From assembly GCA_039621445.1 (NCBI GenBank), contig CP154954.1:32264012-32328011 (forward strand): a stretch of 64,000 nt of DNA. The letters run 5' to 3'. Source of the DNA: Euglena gracilis. Taxonomy: Eukaryota; Euglenida; Euglenophyceae; Euglenales. The stretch's first letter is position 1. Every line of letters begins with the position of its first letter. Both the position numbers and the translations under genes were made by a program. Shown in pieces: positions 21,928 through 33,499 of this stretch. The notes under the pieces are model-generated. The model had not been told where the DNA came from. It was given only the letters and a program-made list of their open reading frames with translations, and did not search any database.

Positions 21928-22402
21928 GTGGGCCGGGTGGCTGCCCCGGCCGCCCTGCGGGGGACTGCCCCAACGCCCGGTGGCGGGACCGGCTGCTGCC
22001 GCGGTCCACCCTCTCCGCCCGCCTCCCCGCCCCCGACGTCCGCGGCCAGGGGGGACCCCCCCCCGAACCCCTGTCGGCCCTTGCCTTGCCGGTGGGCCCC
22101 CAACCCTGAGTGAGGGTTGGGGTGAGGGGGGAGTGGCACAGGCGACGTCCATCGATGCGACAAGCCCACGTGAGGTGTCCCGCCCAGTGGCTGGGGAGGG
22201 ACCTTATCCCCCCCCCACACCAGCTCCTCCCTGCCACGGAGCCCCGGCCTTCCCACAGCCCGGAGAGCAGCCACACCCCAGCGCAGGGGCCGGCCGGTGC
22301 CGCTTGCCGTCCAACGAGCCCGGGGGTGGTTTTCTGGCTGGGGGAGGGGGAGGGCGGGACGGAGCAGACCGGCAAAACAGCGGTCGGTGCCGGGCGGTGC
22401 AG

Positions 22403-22516
22403 CCTTGGCTCTCTGGGCCGTCCTGTGGCCCCGCCCACACGCTGCACGGGTACGTCTGGGCCCCGCGGTGCCTGCCGCCCGGCCTGGAGTACAGCAGCAA
22501 CTATGACCCCCGAGGC
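22403..22516 (+). CDS. Candidate exon, unassigned
   Basis: Acceptor GGCGGTGCAG|CCT and a 38-codon protein-like stretch (PWLSGPSCGPAHTLHGYV, then WAPRCLPPGLEYSSNYDPRG), with a possible donor GGC|GTGCCC. The phase (0 to 0) does not fit between the exons at 19536 and 23759, so it may be a different gene or not coding. Confidence 0.3.
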
Positions 22517-22549
22517 GTGCCCCCGCCAGGGCATAGCTGAAGAAAATTT

Positions 22550-23220
22550 GCCCGCACCCCCCAGGAGGTGGGGGGTCCAGCCAACCAGCAGTTTTTTTTC
22601 CAGCTCCCCTTTTTCCAGCAGTTTTTGTTCCCCTCCCCCCCCCAATGAGTTTTATTTGTTTCCAGCCGCCCGAAGGGCGGCTGAATGGTAATGGATGTTT
22701 TGCTTTTGGTGGTGTAAAAAATTTTAAAAATGGGCGAAAATGGGTCAGAAAAGGGCTGGCCGGGGCAAATTTGGGGTAAGAAAAATCGATTTTTCGCATA
22801 ATTGTCAGCTTTTTGAACATTTTTGCGATTTCAATTTTTTGTACCTGGTTCGACCCCGGGTTGGCCTAGCTCCAGACTGGGACCCCAAGGGGGGGAGGGG
22901 GGTCAGCCAGCAGCCGAAGTTCTGTCGGAAGGATTCCAGGAGTTTGGTATTTTGAAATTCAAATCTGGGATTTCGAAGGATTTCAGTGAAAAGAGGACAC
23001 TTAGGGAAATCTTCCCTCAGTAAGGATCCGACGGGCATGCAAGGGCTTCCGTTCGGTCAGCAAGCATTCCTCTCGTCTGCCGTAGAGTTGGCTTCCTTGT
23101 CGGTTGCACTCCAAACGCTGTCCCCTCAGAAAGGTCCCTCGTTTGCCCTTTTTCCAGCCAGCCCAAACTTTCCAGCCTCTGAGCTGGACCCCCCGGGGGG
23201 TCGTTAAAAAATACCCTGGC
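22550..23220. repeat. CCAGCC family copies in series
   Basis: Three segments (22550-22690, 22850-22930, 23145-23215) carry GGTCCAGCCA(A/G)CCAGCAG..., TTTTTCCAGC, or the CTCTGAGCTGGACCCCCC plus GTCGTTAAAAAATACC ending. Confidence 0.65.
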
Positions 23221-23245
23221 CCCCGCCGCAGCGGTGCAGATTTGC

Positions 23246-23246
23246 G

Positions 23247-23287
<41 letters not shown>

Positions 23288-23577
23288 GGTGGTGGTGGTG
23301 TTGTTGTTGTTGTTGGTGTTGTTGGTGGTGGTGGTGGTGGTGGTGGTGGTGTTGTTGGTGGTGGTGGTGGTGTTGTTGTTGTTTTTTTGTTGTTGGTGGT
23401 GTTGTTGTTGTTGTTGGTGTTGTTGTTGTTGGTGGTGGTGGTGGTGTTGTTGTTGTTGGTGGTGTTGTTGTTGTTGGTGTTGGTGGTGTTGTTGTTGTTG
23501 GTGTTGGTGTTGTTGTTGTTGGTGTTGTTGTTGTTGTTGTTGGTGGTGGTGGTGTTGTTGTTGTCGTTGTTGTTGTT
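23246..23577 (+). repeat. (TTG/TGG)n trinucleotide array, about 330 bp
   Basis: Almost pure GTT and GGT triplets in alternating blocks. It is open in every frame on both strands (Val/Leu/Cys/Trp on +, Asn/Thr/Gln/His/Pro on -); these frames are not genes. Confidence 0.97.
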
Positions 23578-23758
23578 GCATGGCTTTCTGCATTTCTGCA
23601 ACGATGGGAAACGGAAGGGCGCTTGAGTGTGCTTCTCCCCAACCCCCCCCCCCAAAGGCAAAGAAGACACAGGGTGGCCACAGCGCCAGCAACAGCATTA
23701 TTGTGGCATCGGGTTCCCTGCAATTTGCCGACCCTGCCACCCCTCCCCACGCCCACAG

Positions 23759-23869
23759 TTCTCCCGGTCTTTGTCCGGCAGCTGGTGGCGTGCGAATCGG
23801 CCGTGCTGGAGACGTGCCGGGCGGCGGCGGCAAAGAACAAGTGCTCCTCCGCCCAGCTGGTGCATGCCG
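23759..23869 (+). CDS. Helix-rich unknown protein, exon
   Basis: Acceptor CGCCCACAG|TT (phase 1 in), donor GCC G|GTGTGG (phase 1 out). The protein LPVFVRQLVACESAVLETC then RAAAAKNKCSSAQLVHA is clearly helix-forming with regular hydrophobic spacing. The GC-rich exon lies within low-complexity introns. Part of the same + strand series. Confidence 0.55.
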
Positions 23870-24063
23870 GTGTGGACGGCGGGGCATGCTTTGTGTGTTG
23901 CAAGCCTCGGATTGTTGAAGTCAGAATGAGGGCTGGGGGACATTTGGGGAGCGTGAATGTGCTCCCATTTATTGCCCCCTTTGCTCCTAAGGTTGGCTCC
24001 TAAGATTTGCTCCTAAGTTGGGTTGGCTCGCCAAATCACCCACCTCCGAACAAAAAGCCGGCA

Positions 24064-24372
<309 letters not shown>

Positions 24373-24454
24373 CGCGTGCCTGAAGGCCTGCAACTCCAAG
24401 ATTGATTTGGTTTGCCTGGAGGAAAGTGTTGTGAGTTCAGTAGATAGTCATAGA

Positions 24455-25400
24455 TGGTCAGAGGGGTCCAGCCAGCCAACAGCCTTTTTCCAACCCTGGC
24501 CCCCCCCATCAACAAATTTTAATTCCTGTCCATCTGCCCTCTGGAGGGCCTCTGGATGCCAATAGTTTTTTTTTTGAAATCAAAATGGGCCAAAAATAGA
24601 CAAAATGGGTCCCTCAATTTTTGGGTAAAAAAAAGAATTCTTCATTTTTTGCTGTTTTTGGGATGCTTTTTTGCAGTTTGTTCCTGGGTCAACCCACATC
24701 AGGCCTGGTTCAAACTGAGGAACTCCATTGTGAAGAAGCCAATATTTCCCAGGCTTTGAAGTGGACCCTCCTGGGGATAATGAAGGAAACCATGGTGGAA
24801 AGGGTGGAAGTGAAGGATTTTAATGGCTCATTGTGTCAAGTCCCATTCAACAAAGTTTCAGATGCTTTCCAACAACAAAATTTCAGATGCTTTCCGTTGG
24901 GTCACATTCTGGCATGGATGGGAAGTATGGACGTCTGAAGTGCCTTTGTTCCGGAGTTCTGCCTCCCCCGGGGTCTCCTGTCGCAGGCTGCACCTGCACC
25001 TCCATTTTTGGGTGCGCCGCCGGCTCCATGTCCGACGCCACCTTCCCCGGCGCATCTCCGTCGTCCCCTCTCCCGCCACAACGTTTGATGACCCACGCAG
25101 CGGGCCAGACCCAAGGCTACTACCCGAAGCCCAACCCAGTCAAGTCGGTGTGAGGACACCCGACCCACACTGCTCGGTTCTCGGTGCCCACCCGCTGAGA
25201 CGGAGGGGTGGGCGGCCTGACCCAGTCGTTTCTCTGTCATGTGAAATTAGTGTCCATTTGTGTCCACGTTGTGTCCTTTTTATCCGGTTGTGTCCTTTGT
25301 GTCAGGCTGTTTCCGTTTGTGCCCGTTTATGTCCGTTTGTGCCAGTTTTGTGCTTGTTTGTGTCTGTTTTGTGTCCGTTTGTGTCTGTTTTGTGTCCGTT
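24455..25400. other. Intron with CCAGCC fragment; no certain exon
   Basis: A CCAGCCAACAGCC fragment lies at 24470-24560. From 25230 to 25400 there is a decaying GTGTCCGTTTGTG repeat just upstream of the exon acceptor at 25409. A frame at about 24960-25150 is protein-like only in part and has no clean splice sites. Confidence 0.4.
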
Positions 25401-25409
25401 TTATTGCAG

Positions 25410-25564
25410 GGCGCACCGAAGGCGTTCCTGGCCGCGCTGGGCGACCTGCGGGTCCCGCTGAGCGCGGTGGCGGCGGAGGTGTCGCTCAGCTACGTGCAGC
25501 TGCACCGGAAGGACCCTGCCGCAACCCTGCTGGATCTCGCGGCGCACCAAGTGCCGCTCCACCG
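25410..25564 (+). CDS. Helix-rich unknown protein, exon
   Basis: Acceptor TTTTATTGCAG|GGC (phase 0), donor CAC CG|GTGTGT (phase 2). It encodes GAPKAFLAALGDLRVPLSAV then AAEVSLSYVQLHRKDPAATL and LDLAAHQVPLH, with helical repeats of hydrophobic residues. Within a few bases of the donor the intron runs into a 550-bp (TG)n array. The exon is among the clearest of the gene by composition. Confidence 0.7.
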
Positions 25565-25571
25565 GTGTGTG

Positions 25572-26124
<553 letters not shown>

Positions 26125-26279
26125 AAAATATGCGCAACTAAAACCAGAAATCAGTCAGTGTTTGAAGAAAGTGCATCTGGAAGATTGTCAGTGACAGCAG
26201 ATGACAGAGTTTGTGTTTCTTCTATGTTGCAGTCTTATCTCTGATTTCCATACCATACTCAGCCATTCTCAGCCAAACC

Positions 26280-27220
26280 CATAGGATAGGATAAATGGAG
26301 CCCCCCCCCCCCCCCTTTCGGACGAATACACGGATCCCCCCCGTCTCCCTGTCCGGACAGACAGACCCCACATCGGACAGACGGACAACCCAGGGCTGTA
26401 CAGGAATTCCCGAAACCCTATGGGTGACGGGTGAGGGGTCCAGACCCCCACCAGGCCTTCCCATATTTCTGGGGACGCATATTTTCAGGTCAAACGTTTC
26501 CTTCAGCGCTGAAGGAACTTCCTTGAGCAGGTGCTGTGGTGGGTGGGGGGGGGGGTCGACCTCCCCACCCCCACATTCAGGCCTTCCCGTCCAGCCCTGG
26601 ACAGACCCCCCCCCGTCGGATGGATGGTCGGATGGATGGTCGGACGGACGAAACCCCCCCCGTCGGACGGGGTGGGTGGGTGGGTGGGTCCAGTCCGAGC
26701 CCCCACAACCCACTCCCAACCCCAACGATGTTAGAATAAATCTCAAAAAGTCAAAAAAAACCCGCCAAATGTGCATTCTGCTTCAGGACCATAAACTCAT
26801 TTAAAGCCTGCGTGATTCCCCGGGGGGCTGGTTGGGTTTTCGAGAGTGGGCAGGTAAGTGAGTAGGTGAGGTGAGTAGGTTGTACCGACCCACCCACCCA
26901 ACACGTGGGGTGGGGTAGGTATGGTGCGGCCGATGGCTGGGCCGTAATATTTTTTTCAAGGATTTTTGGCTGATTGGGGTGGAATTTGGGTGGGTGGGTG
27001 GGTGGGTCGACCCCAGGGGGTGGGGGGCGGTCATGCGTGAGTCGGTTTTCAAAAAAAAGGTGGGTGGGTGGGTTTGAGCCCAGGGAAAAGTGCCCACCCC
27101 CCAGGGATCATTAAATGGACCCATGTGCAGGACATGGGAGGGGTGCCAGAAAGACCACACGCAGAGTGTGTATGTGTTTGTGTGTGTGTGTGTGTGTGTG
27201 CGTGCATATATGTGTGGTTG
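26280..27220. other. Intron with short G/C-rich tandem motifs
   Basis: GGATGGATGGTC repeats (26618-26650), GGGTGGGTGGGT tracts (26670-26690, 26990-27075) and C-runs. No exon was found. Confidence 0.6.
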
Positions 27221-27224
27221 GGTG

Positions 27225-27702
27225 CAGGGAATTTCTTAAGCTGGAGGGTACCCTACCCCCCCCGGGGGGGTCCAGCCAGCCAGCAGCTCAAATCCAGCCA
27301 GCAGCCCAAATTCGGGCTGGGAGCCCCCTCCCCGGGGTCGACTGAAATAAAGTCGGGTCCAGCCGGCCGGAGGCCGGGCCAGCCGGCCCCAGGCTGGCCA
27401 GCCAACTGGGCTGCCCAGCTCACCTATCCCTGCATTTTTCCCCTCACCACAGTTTCCTCCATCACAGCCCCCCAGCCTTGATCTAGCTCCATCCACCAAA
27501 ATGTCGAAAATGGCAAAATGTTTTAGAGAATTTTGTTTTTCACCGACCCAGCCCAGCCCAGCCTCCTCCAGCCCCAGACCCCCCCCCTCCCCCCCCACCC
27601 CCCCTGGGGGGGGGTCCAGCCAGCAGCTCAAATCCAGCCAGCAGCCTTTTTGCCAGCCGGAGGCTGGACCCCCCCCCCCCGGGTCTTTAAGAAATTCCCT
27701 GG
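27225..27702. mobile_element. CTTAAG/CCAGCC element with clear termini (about 478 bp)
   Basis: The left end CAGGGAATTTCTTAAGCTGG (27225) and right end TCTTTAAGAAATTCCCTGG (to 27702) are inverted repeats of about 15 bp. Inside are two CCAGCCAGCAGCTCAAATCC blocks and a CCGGCCGGAGGCCGG palindrome. This is the best-preserved example of the family in the window. Confidence 0.75.
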
Positions 27703-27759
27703 TTGGGTGGGTGGTGTGCAGGGATTCCAGTTGGGAGGGAGAGTATGTGATGTATGTGT

Positions 27760-28255
27760 GAGTGATTTTTTATTTTTTTGCAAAAGAATTGTTTTTTTAC
27801 CAAATTCTCCTGCAAATTTCCCATTTCTACTGGCAATTTATTTTTGGTTTATATATTAAAATTCTGCATTTGAGACCCAATTTTTCCCTAAGATTATCAT
27901 TTTTTGCCATTTTTGCCATTTTTGACAAGGGATTTCTTTGGAACCAGCAAGTTCCCTAATAAAAACATAATTTAATTACCAGTTTTCATGCATGCCACCA
28001 GATCACACCTTCCAATGTGCACACTGTAGGAGAATTTCAATTATGGATGCATTGTTGTCAATTCTGAAAGCAATTTTGGTCCAACCTACATTTGGTTGTC
28101 CGCTGCTTTGTGCAGAAATTCACCAACGCTTTCAACACCCTTGTGCTTTTTTTGCTTCTCATTTTTTATGGTTCGACTTTTATATTCCCCCTCCCCTTCA
28201 TCTTCTGAAGGGCATCCCTTCCAATCTGCAACATAATGAGGCATACATATGGTGA
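27760..28255. other. Intron, nothing recognised
   Basis: AT-rich intron DNA without repeats or exon-like frames. Confidence 0.4.
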
Positions 28256-28257
28256 TG

Positions 28258-28703
28258 GTAACCCCCCAAAAATAAGACCCCCCCCAAAAAATAAGACCCC
28301 CCCAAAAATAAGACCCCCCCTGGGCCGATCGAGCAAAAATCCAAAAATAAGACCCCCCCCCCATAAATAAGACCCCCCCTTGACAGCGCGAAGCGCCGGG
28401 GACGGTGAAATTTTTCCCTGAAAAATTACCAAAAACCCCAATTTCATGCACAAAAATGTTGAAATTTCAAAAAATTTCAGGTTTTTGAACTGCAAAAAAA
28501 CATGCTAATGTCAAATTACAAAATCTACACATGGCGCGAAGCGCCGAAGGAAAAATTTTAGCACTCTTGGGAACCTGAAAAATGGTACTTTTTCGGGCCT
28601 GGGTCGGTCAAGAAAAAATCCAAACGACCCCCCCCCCAAAAAATATGACCCCCCCTGGAGGCTTCCAGCAACGGACCCAAAAATAAGACCCGGGTCTTAT
28701 TTT
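28258..28703. repeat. AATAAGACCC element with palindrome and hairpin
   Basis: Several AAAAATAAGACCCCCC units, a GCGCGAAGCGCCGG relic near 28387, the hairpin GGCGC-GAA-GCGCC at 28533-28545 and the perfect palindrome AATAAGACCCGGGTCTTATT near 28682. Sister copies are at 36060-36490 and 59370-60035. Confidence 0.8.
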
Positions 28704-28792
28704 GGGGGGGGGGGTTTACGACCCACTCAGGCTGTATGTGCATCCTTGTATGGATGAATGTGAGCACTTTCGTTTGTGGTCGTGCGCGCCAG

Positions 28793-28841
28793 AGCCACGT
28801 GGCTGTGCAAGATGCTGGTGCTGAACACGAAGCCACCGGCG
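28793..28841 (+). CDS. Helix-rich unknown protein, small exon
   Basis: Acceptor GCGCGCCAG|A (phase 2 in), donor GCG|GTCAAG (phase 0 out). It reads (R)ATWLCKMLVLNTKPPA. It fits exactly between the exons at 25410 (phase 2 out) and 29460 (phase 0 in), which is the main support. Confidence 0.5.
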
Positions 28842-29459
28842 GTCAAGGATGTCCCTCACACCGCAGAGGTGGATGTGAAGTTGCAGGTCCGCGGCGTCGC
28901 TGAGTTGCATATGTTTCGTACCTGCTGGGGGGGGGGGACGTTGACATTGACGGTACCCACCCAAAAATGCTGTCAGTGGGCTTTGCTTTTTTACCTCAAC
29001 ACACCTCGACAGCACAAACTCCAAGGATTAAGACACTGCTCGGTGAAGCAACGAAGGGCTTTTCCTTGTTCCATCAGACGAGAAAGACCAGGTTGCTGAA
29101 AGCATCAACAGGGTGTTATTTTTGAAGGAAGGTCTTGTTTTGTTGGCTTTTTGTGAAATTCCAGCCATTAATTTTGTATTTTTCAATTTTTTCGAAAATG
29201 TCCAATTCCAACACAATGGGAATTATGCATTTCCTCTTTGAAGGAAGAAGTGCCCAGTCGCCTGGAAACCACCTCCAGGCATTTCCATAGCGGCCTGGAA
29301 GCCGAGGGTCGAACAGCATTTATTTTGGGGGCGCCAAACGAGGAGCACGCTCGCATCTTGTTTTGGCCTCCCTGCCGTGCCCCCCACCCTTGTCAGCCGG
29401 CTCTCTGGGACCCCGCCAGCCCCTGACAGTGCAACAACCCTCACCCCCCCCCTTGCCAG

Positions 29460-29597
29460 GCGGAGTGGACGCTGGCGTGGCAGCGCCTCCTGGTGGGGGA
29501 GTTCCGCCGCCGCTTCCTGCCGGCCGCCCCCGCCGGGGCCCCGTGCCCCGCCGAGGCGGGCTACCTCGTCGACCTCCTGGCCCACCAGCTGGACCAG
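29460..29597 (+). CDS. Helix-rich unknown protein, exon
   Basis: Acceptor CCCTTGCCAG|GCG, donor CAG|GTGGGC, phase 0 at both ends, 46 codons. The protein AEWTLAWQRLLVGEFRRRFL, then PAEAGYLVDLLAHQLDQ, is two predicted helices joined by an Ala/Pro linker. Strong coding composition; family unrecognised. Confidence 0.7.
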
Positions 29598-30041
29598 GTG
29601 GGCGTGCCCGCTGGCGTGGGGGCTGTGCCTGCCGGCCGTGCGCAGAGGCGTGGTGGCATGGAAGGGTCAAGCTAAACTAACGTCTTGGCCTCCAATGCAA
29701 CCCGTTTGCCTTCCCTTCCTGCTGGAAGGGCAAGAACGTTTTTTTTTTGTCTTTTTTATAACGTGTTTCTATTTTGAAATTGTTCAAGGAATACTCTTAA
29801 GGATCGGCGTTTGGCATTTTGACAAAAATTGCCCCCAAAAAGTGCCCAAAATGGCATTTTTGGCCGTTTTGCGGGGTCAATTTTTGGCCTGGCGCTTTGC
29901 CCTGGGCCACAAATCGATAACCCGGACCGTGCCACTGTGTAGTCCCCACTCCCTTCCTCCAGGACCCGGGGGGGGGGGGTCCGACCCTCCCCCCACCTGC
30001 CCTTATATCAAACCCTGGCCTCCCCCCCAACCCCTTTGCAG

Positions 30042-30083
30042 GGGATGGTCCAGCCGGCTGGGGCGATCCAATCCGTGCTGGAG
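30042..30083 (+). CDS. Helix-rich unknown protein, micro-exon
   Basis: Acceptor CCCCTTTGCAG|GGG, donor GAG|GTGTGC, phase 0 at both ends, 14 codons (GMVQPAGAIQSVLE). It keeps the frame between 29597 and 31399. An element terminus (CCTTATATCAAACCCTGG, 30001-30018) lies just upstream of the acceptor. Confidence 0.45.
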
Positions 30084-30221
30084 GTGTGCTGTGCTGTCGC
30101 TTGGTGGTCCGCTCCTGTAACGATGCGCGCACCCAAAGAAGACGGCCGGGCAGAGGATGAACATGACGGGGCCTGCTCGGTCTGGAAGCATCAGCAGATG
30201 GAATGCACATGGGCACAAACG

Positions 30222-30225
<4 letters not shown>

Positions 30226-30262
<37 letters not shown>
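30226..30262 (+). repeat. (CA)n microsatellite
   Basis: About 18 CA dinucleotides in the intron. Confidence 0.95.
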
Positions 30263-30439
30263 GCAGCCACAATCATTCACCCATCCACCCACCCACTCAC
30301 GTCCATGCTTGGACAGACAGAGTCTGAGAGTGAAAGAGTGAAGAACCAGCGATTGCGCCAGCCCTGCTTGCCGTGGTGGAGTTGGTCTTCCTGACCCCCA
30401 TTCCTTTTCCTTGCCCTTTTCCCCTCGCGAAAAGGGTAA

Positions 30440-30600
30440 AGGGACCCTATCGGGGGCCGAGTCCAGCCAGCAGCCCTTTTCCAGCCAGCAGACCCTTTCC
30501 AGCCTCGGACCCCCATCGACGAGGTTTATTCCTATCCATTTGTCCGAAGAGTGGCCGACGGTAACGGACCTTGCTTTTTGGCTTCCAGAAGTGCAAAATT
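30440..30600. repeat. CCAGCC family fragment
   Basis: CCAGCCAGCAGCCC, TTTTCCAGCCAGCAGACCC and the CATCGACGAGGTTTATTCC tail, as at 37620-37720. Confidence 0.6.
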
Positions 30601-30894
30601 TGACCAAAAAAATGGCATAAATGGGCTGCCAAGGCCAAATTACAGTCAAAAAAAAATAGAGTTCTTGCATAATTGGAACGATGTTGGGGCACCTTTGCAG
30701 GTTCGATTGTTTTGGCACCCATTTCAACCCCGGGCCTGGCCCAGTTCCAACCACGGGACCCCCACAGGGTCAGCCAGCTGGACCCAGGGCTTCAGCGACG
30801 CCCTGCCAACAGGAGGTGGTTCAGGGTGAGCACAGCCTGGAACGACGGAGGCCATCCGCAGGGTGGAACGGAAAGGGGGCCCGCAGCCCCCCCC

Positions 30895-31341
30895 CAGGGT
30901 TTGATATAAGGAGGGCGTACATGGTTTAGGTGGGGAGGGTGTCCCCCACACCCCCTCCCCCTCCTGGCCCGCAGTGGGGGTCCGGACCACCCCCTCCCCC
31001 CCACCCCCCCCCCCCCCCCCCCCCACCTGCCCAGGTGGTTTTCCGTACCATGTGACCCTTGCCCACCTATCCCTGTGTGGCTGTTTTTTTTATCCGTTTA
31101 CCCCCGCCAAAAAGGGGCAATTTTTTCCTCCGGCGCTTCGCGCCGAAAATTTTTTGCATTTTTGGCACATTTTTGCCCAAAAAGTGCCCAAAATGGCACT
31201 TTTGGTCGTTTTGGGGGGTCAAAAAATTTCGGTCACCCAGACCGCGCCGCTGTTTAGGTGGGAGGGACCCCCCCCCTCCTGGCCGGCAGGGGGGGGGGGG
31301 TCCGGACCACCCCCCCCCACCTGTCCTTATATCGATTCCTG
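30895..31341. mobile_element. MITE-like element with CAGGGTTTGATATAAGGA ends (447 bp)
   Basis: The left end CAGGGTTTGATATAAGGA (30895-30912) and right end TCCTTATATCGATTCCTG (31324-31341) are inverted with about 15 of 18 matches. Inside are two blocks of AGGTGGG...CTGGCC(C)GCAG...GGTCCGGACCACCCC...CACCTG flanking the hairpin GGCGC-TTC-GCGCC (31132-31144) and TTTTTGCATTTTTGGCACA. Partial copies of this element lie near 6.3, 10.7, 30.0, 43.2, 46.1-46.3 and 58.0 kb. No coding capacity. Confidence 0.75.
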
Positions 31342-31398
31342 CCCGCCCCCCCCCGATGGCTGGCCTCCCTCCCCCCCTCCATGTTGCCTCTCCGGCAG

Positions 31399-31545
31399 CT
31401 GCTGCGGGGGCTGCCCCCCGCGTGGCCCGCCGCGGCGGAGGAGGACTCGCTGCCCACGCTGCTGCTGCGGGCGGTGGTGCAGCGCTACTTCGTGGCGTTC
31501 TGCAGTGCCGGCCGCCTGGGGCCCTCCCTGCGCATCAAACCCAAG
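31399..31545 (+). CDS. Helix-rich unknown protein, exon
   Basis: Acceptor TCTCCGGCAG|CTG (phase 0), reading LLRGLPPAWPAAAEEDSLPT, then LLLRAVVQRYFVAFCSAGRL and GPSLRIKPK. The frame stays protein-like to AAG at 31545, where the intron would start GCGCCC (a GC-AG intron); this keeps phase 0 with the next exon. An earlier GT donor (C A|GTGCCG, end 31504) is the alternative. A MITE-like terminus ends 58 bp upstream of the acceptor. Confidence 0.6.
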
Positions 31546-31885
31546 GCGCCCCCCCCCACCTCTGGATCTGCCCCCCCCCACTGAAACCCACCCCCGGCAG
31601 AAGATCTTTTTTTTCCTTTTTCCTTTTCCCCCTTTTTCTTTTTTTTCCCAACCAATTTCCCCCGCAGAAAACCTTCCACACCCACAATCAGTTTCTTCAC
31701 AGGAGGTCGCATTTTGTCCACCAAGTCTTTGACCTCCCACCCCCCCCCACCAAGCACCCCCCCCCCTTCAGTCAAGCTCCAGGGCACTCCAAGGCACTCC
31801 AAGAACCTCCCCCCCCCGGGGGGGGGGGGGGGGGGGTTGGTCGATTTCCGCCCGGTCGCCAAGCGACATGCGGGCCCCACCGCAG

Positions 31886-31946
31886 CACAACCTGCACTCC
31901 TTTGTGGAGTTCTGTGCTGACACCCTGCGGCAGTCGCACCGCCAAG
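31886..31946 (+). CDS. Helix-rich unknown protein, exon
   Basis: Acceptor CCCACCGCAG|CAC (phase 0), donor CAA G|GTCCGA (phase 1). HNLHSFVEFCADTLRQSHRQ is a single amphipathic helix. Confidence 0.55.
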
Positions 31947-32132
31947 GTCCGACCACCGGGCAGCACGTTGCGTACTGCCGACCCCCCGGGGATGGCATTT
32001 GGGCCCTCCACCGCCTCCACTTTTACCTCCCGGGCCCCGCAACGGCCGCCACCGCCACCCCCCCCCTTGTTATCAGTGTGGCAGTGCTGCGCAGAGCATG
32101 AAGCCAGGGGGTGCCCGCTCCCCTTTCCGCAG

Positions 32133-32183
32133 GTCAGCAGCGGGGGGAGGTCTGGGACGCCTTGGCCGATGCGCTGCAAACAG
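32133..32183 (+). CDS. Helix-rich unknown protein, small exon
   Basis: Acceptor CTTTCCGCAG|GT (phase 1) completes a Gly codon with the previous exon. It reads QQRGEVWDALADALQT and has donor ACA G|GTCCCT (phase 1). The phase fit and helical character support it. Confidence 0.5.
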
Positions 32184-32518
32184 GTCCCTTCCAATGGACC
32201 GCCCCATGGGGCGGGGAACGCCCACGGGTGCCATCGCCGACAGCGAGACTGCGGCGAACAGGACGTCATCGTCCTTTATTGTTTTTTGTAGTTTTGAGGG
32301 ACTGACAACCCTTTGAGGGCATCTCCCGCAACAAAGGCACTGGCCGCATGCAGGGAGGGGGGACGCAAATGCATTTTTTGAGGTTTTTTTGTTTTCGATT
32401 TTGGAAAAATTTGCATTTTTTGCGCTTTTTTTGCGTTTTTTTTGCGTCGCCTTATTTGAGGATCCATGTTGTGTTCCACCCCTTCCTGCCGCACGGAGGA
32501 CCGGAAAGGAGGGTGCAG

Positions 32519-32624
32519 GGAGGCGCAGGAAGGGCCCTTGCGGCGGTGCTGCCTCCGCCACCACGAGGAGACGGTGCTGTCCCTCGCGGGCGTGCTGAGG
32601 GCGGCGCTGCCAGGCCCACTCCAG
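32519..32624 (+). CDS. Helix-rich unknown protein, exon (5' border uncertain)
   Basis: The protein EAQEGPLRRCCLRHHEETVL then SLAGVLRAALPGPLQ ends at a clear donor CAG|GTGTGT (phase 0). The acceptor could be GGTGCAG at 32518 or an AG at 32508; the latter would match the incoming phase 1. A pair of helices with a Cys-Cys and His-His between them. Confidence 0.55.
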
Positions 32625-33355
32625 GTGTGTGCCCCACGCCAGGGACCGTCCATTGAGCTGCTTGGGGTTCACGTCTGCGCTCTGGTGCTAAAAAAAGCAG
32701 TTGTGATGGTAACGGATACCTTACCATTGGGAGGTGTGTTCACCAGGCTTTTGCTTGGACCCGGGGGGGGGTCTGAAACTGACTGGGATTTGGACAAGCT
32801 GCGGCTGGGAAATTACCAGCTGGATAACACTCCCCCACTGTGGGCGGGATCCTCAGGTCCTCACAAGGGACTCTGCATGATGCAATTTTAGCCTCATTTA
32901 ATAATAATATTTCTTTGCGAAAAATTTGCAAAATTGAACAAGAATTTGGTCAAATTAGGTATGCATTTACGCATTGACCTGGGATGGGGGGTATTCGTTT
33001 TCGAATGGTGGTCAGTTGCTTTTTTCTTTTTGGAAACCTGGCAGCCATTTTGCCCCGAGGGCAAGGGCAGTCGCTTCTATGCTGTCCTTTCAGGCTATTT
33101 TGCCAGATTGGTGAAAATGGAGCTTTAATTGCTGAACAATCGGATTCTGCCAATGGGGAGCACCACTGCGCTGTCCATACCAGACTCATTGGCCAAGGCC
33201 TTCTTCGTCGCCGCCATCGTCCCGCTGTGGTGCAGTGTGACAGCCACTGGGCCTTGGCAGGCTGAAGGAGGGGTAGAGCACCTTGTGCTGTTGCCCTCTC
33301 CCACCTTGCGTTGCTGCGCCGCGCGGAGGGCTTTGCATTCCGGTGCCCCCCCCAG

Positions 33356-33499
33356 GAGGAGGAGGCCAAGGAGGACGCCGCCGGCTCCCCTCCGGCCAAG
33401 CGACGGCGCCTTGGCCCCGGCGTACCAGAGCGGTCGGCAGGGGAGCCCCAACCCCCGGCCCCCGACGACCCGGATGGTGACCTGCTCCCTGGCGCAGAG
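33356..33499 (+). CDS. Helix-rich unknown protein, exon with NLS-like segment
   Basis: Acceptor CCCCCCCCAG|GAG, donor GAG|GTATGC, phase 0 at both ends, 48 codons. Acidic start (EEEAKEDAAG), then PPAKRRRLGP, a good monopartite nuclear-localisation-like motif, then a disordered Pro/Asp-rich stretch (PPAPDDPDGDLLPGAE). This suggests that the whole protein is nuclear, with a flexible loop between helical domains. Confidence 0.65.

Noticed and set aside
21390-22110. GC-rich frames on both strands (for example DCPNARWRDRLLPRSTLSAR)
   Set aside because: Locally protein-like but without a consistent acceptor/donor pair or phase with neighbours; left out of the gene model.
23001-23918. Long Val/Leu/Cys/Trp and Asn/Thr/Gln/His frames
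   Set aside because: Products of a (TTG/TGG)n microsatellite open on both strands.
30813-30898. Exon (EVVQGEHSLERRRPSAGW) ending in a MITE terminus
   Set aside because: Attractive because the donor would again lie in the terminus, but its phase does not fit the exons on either side.
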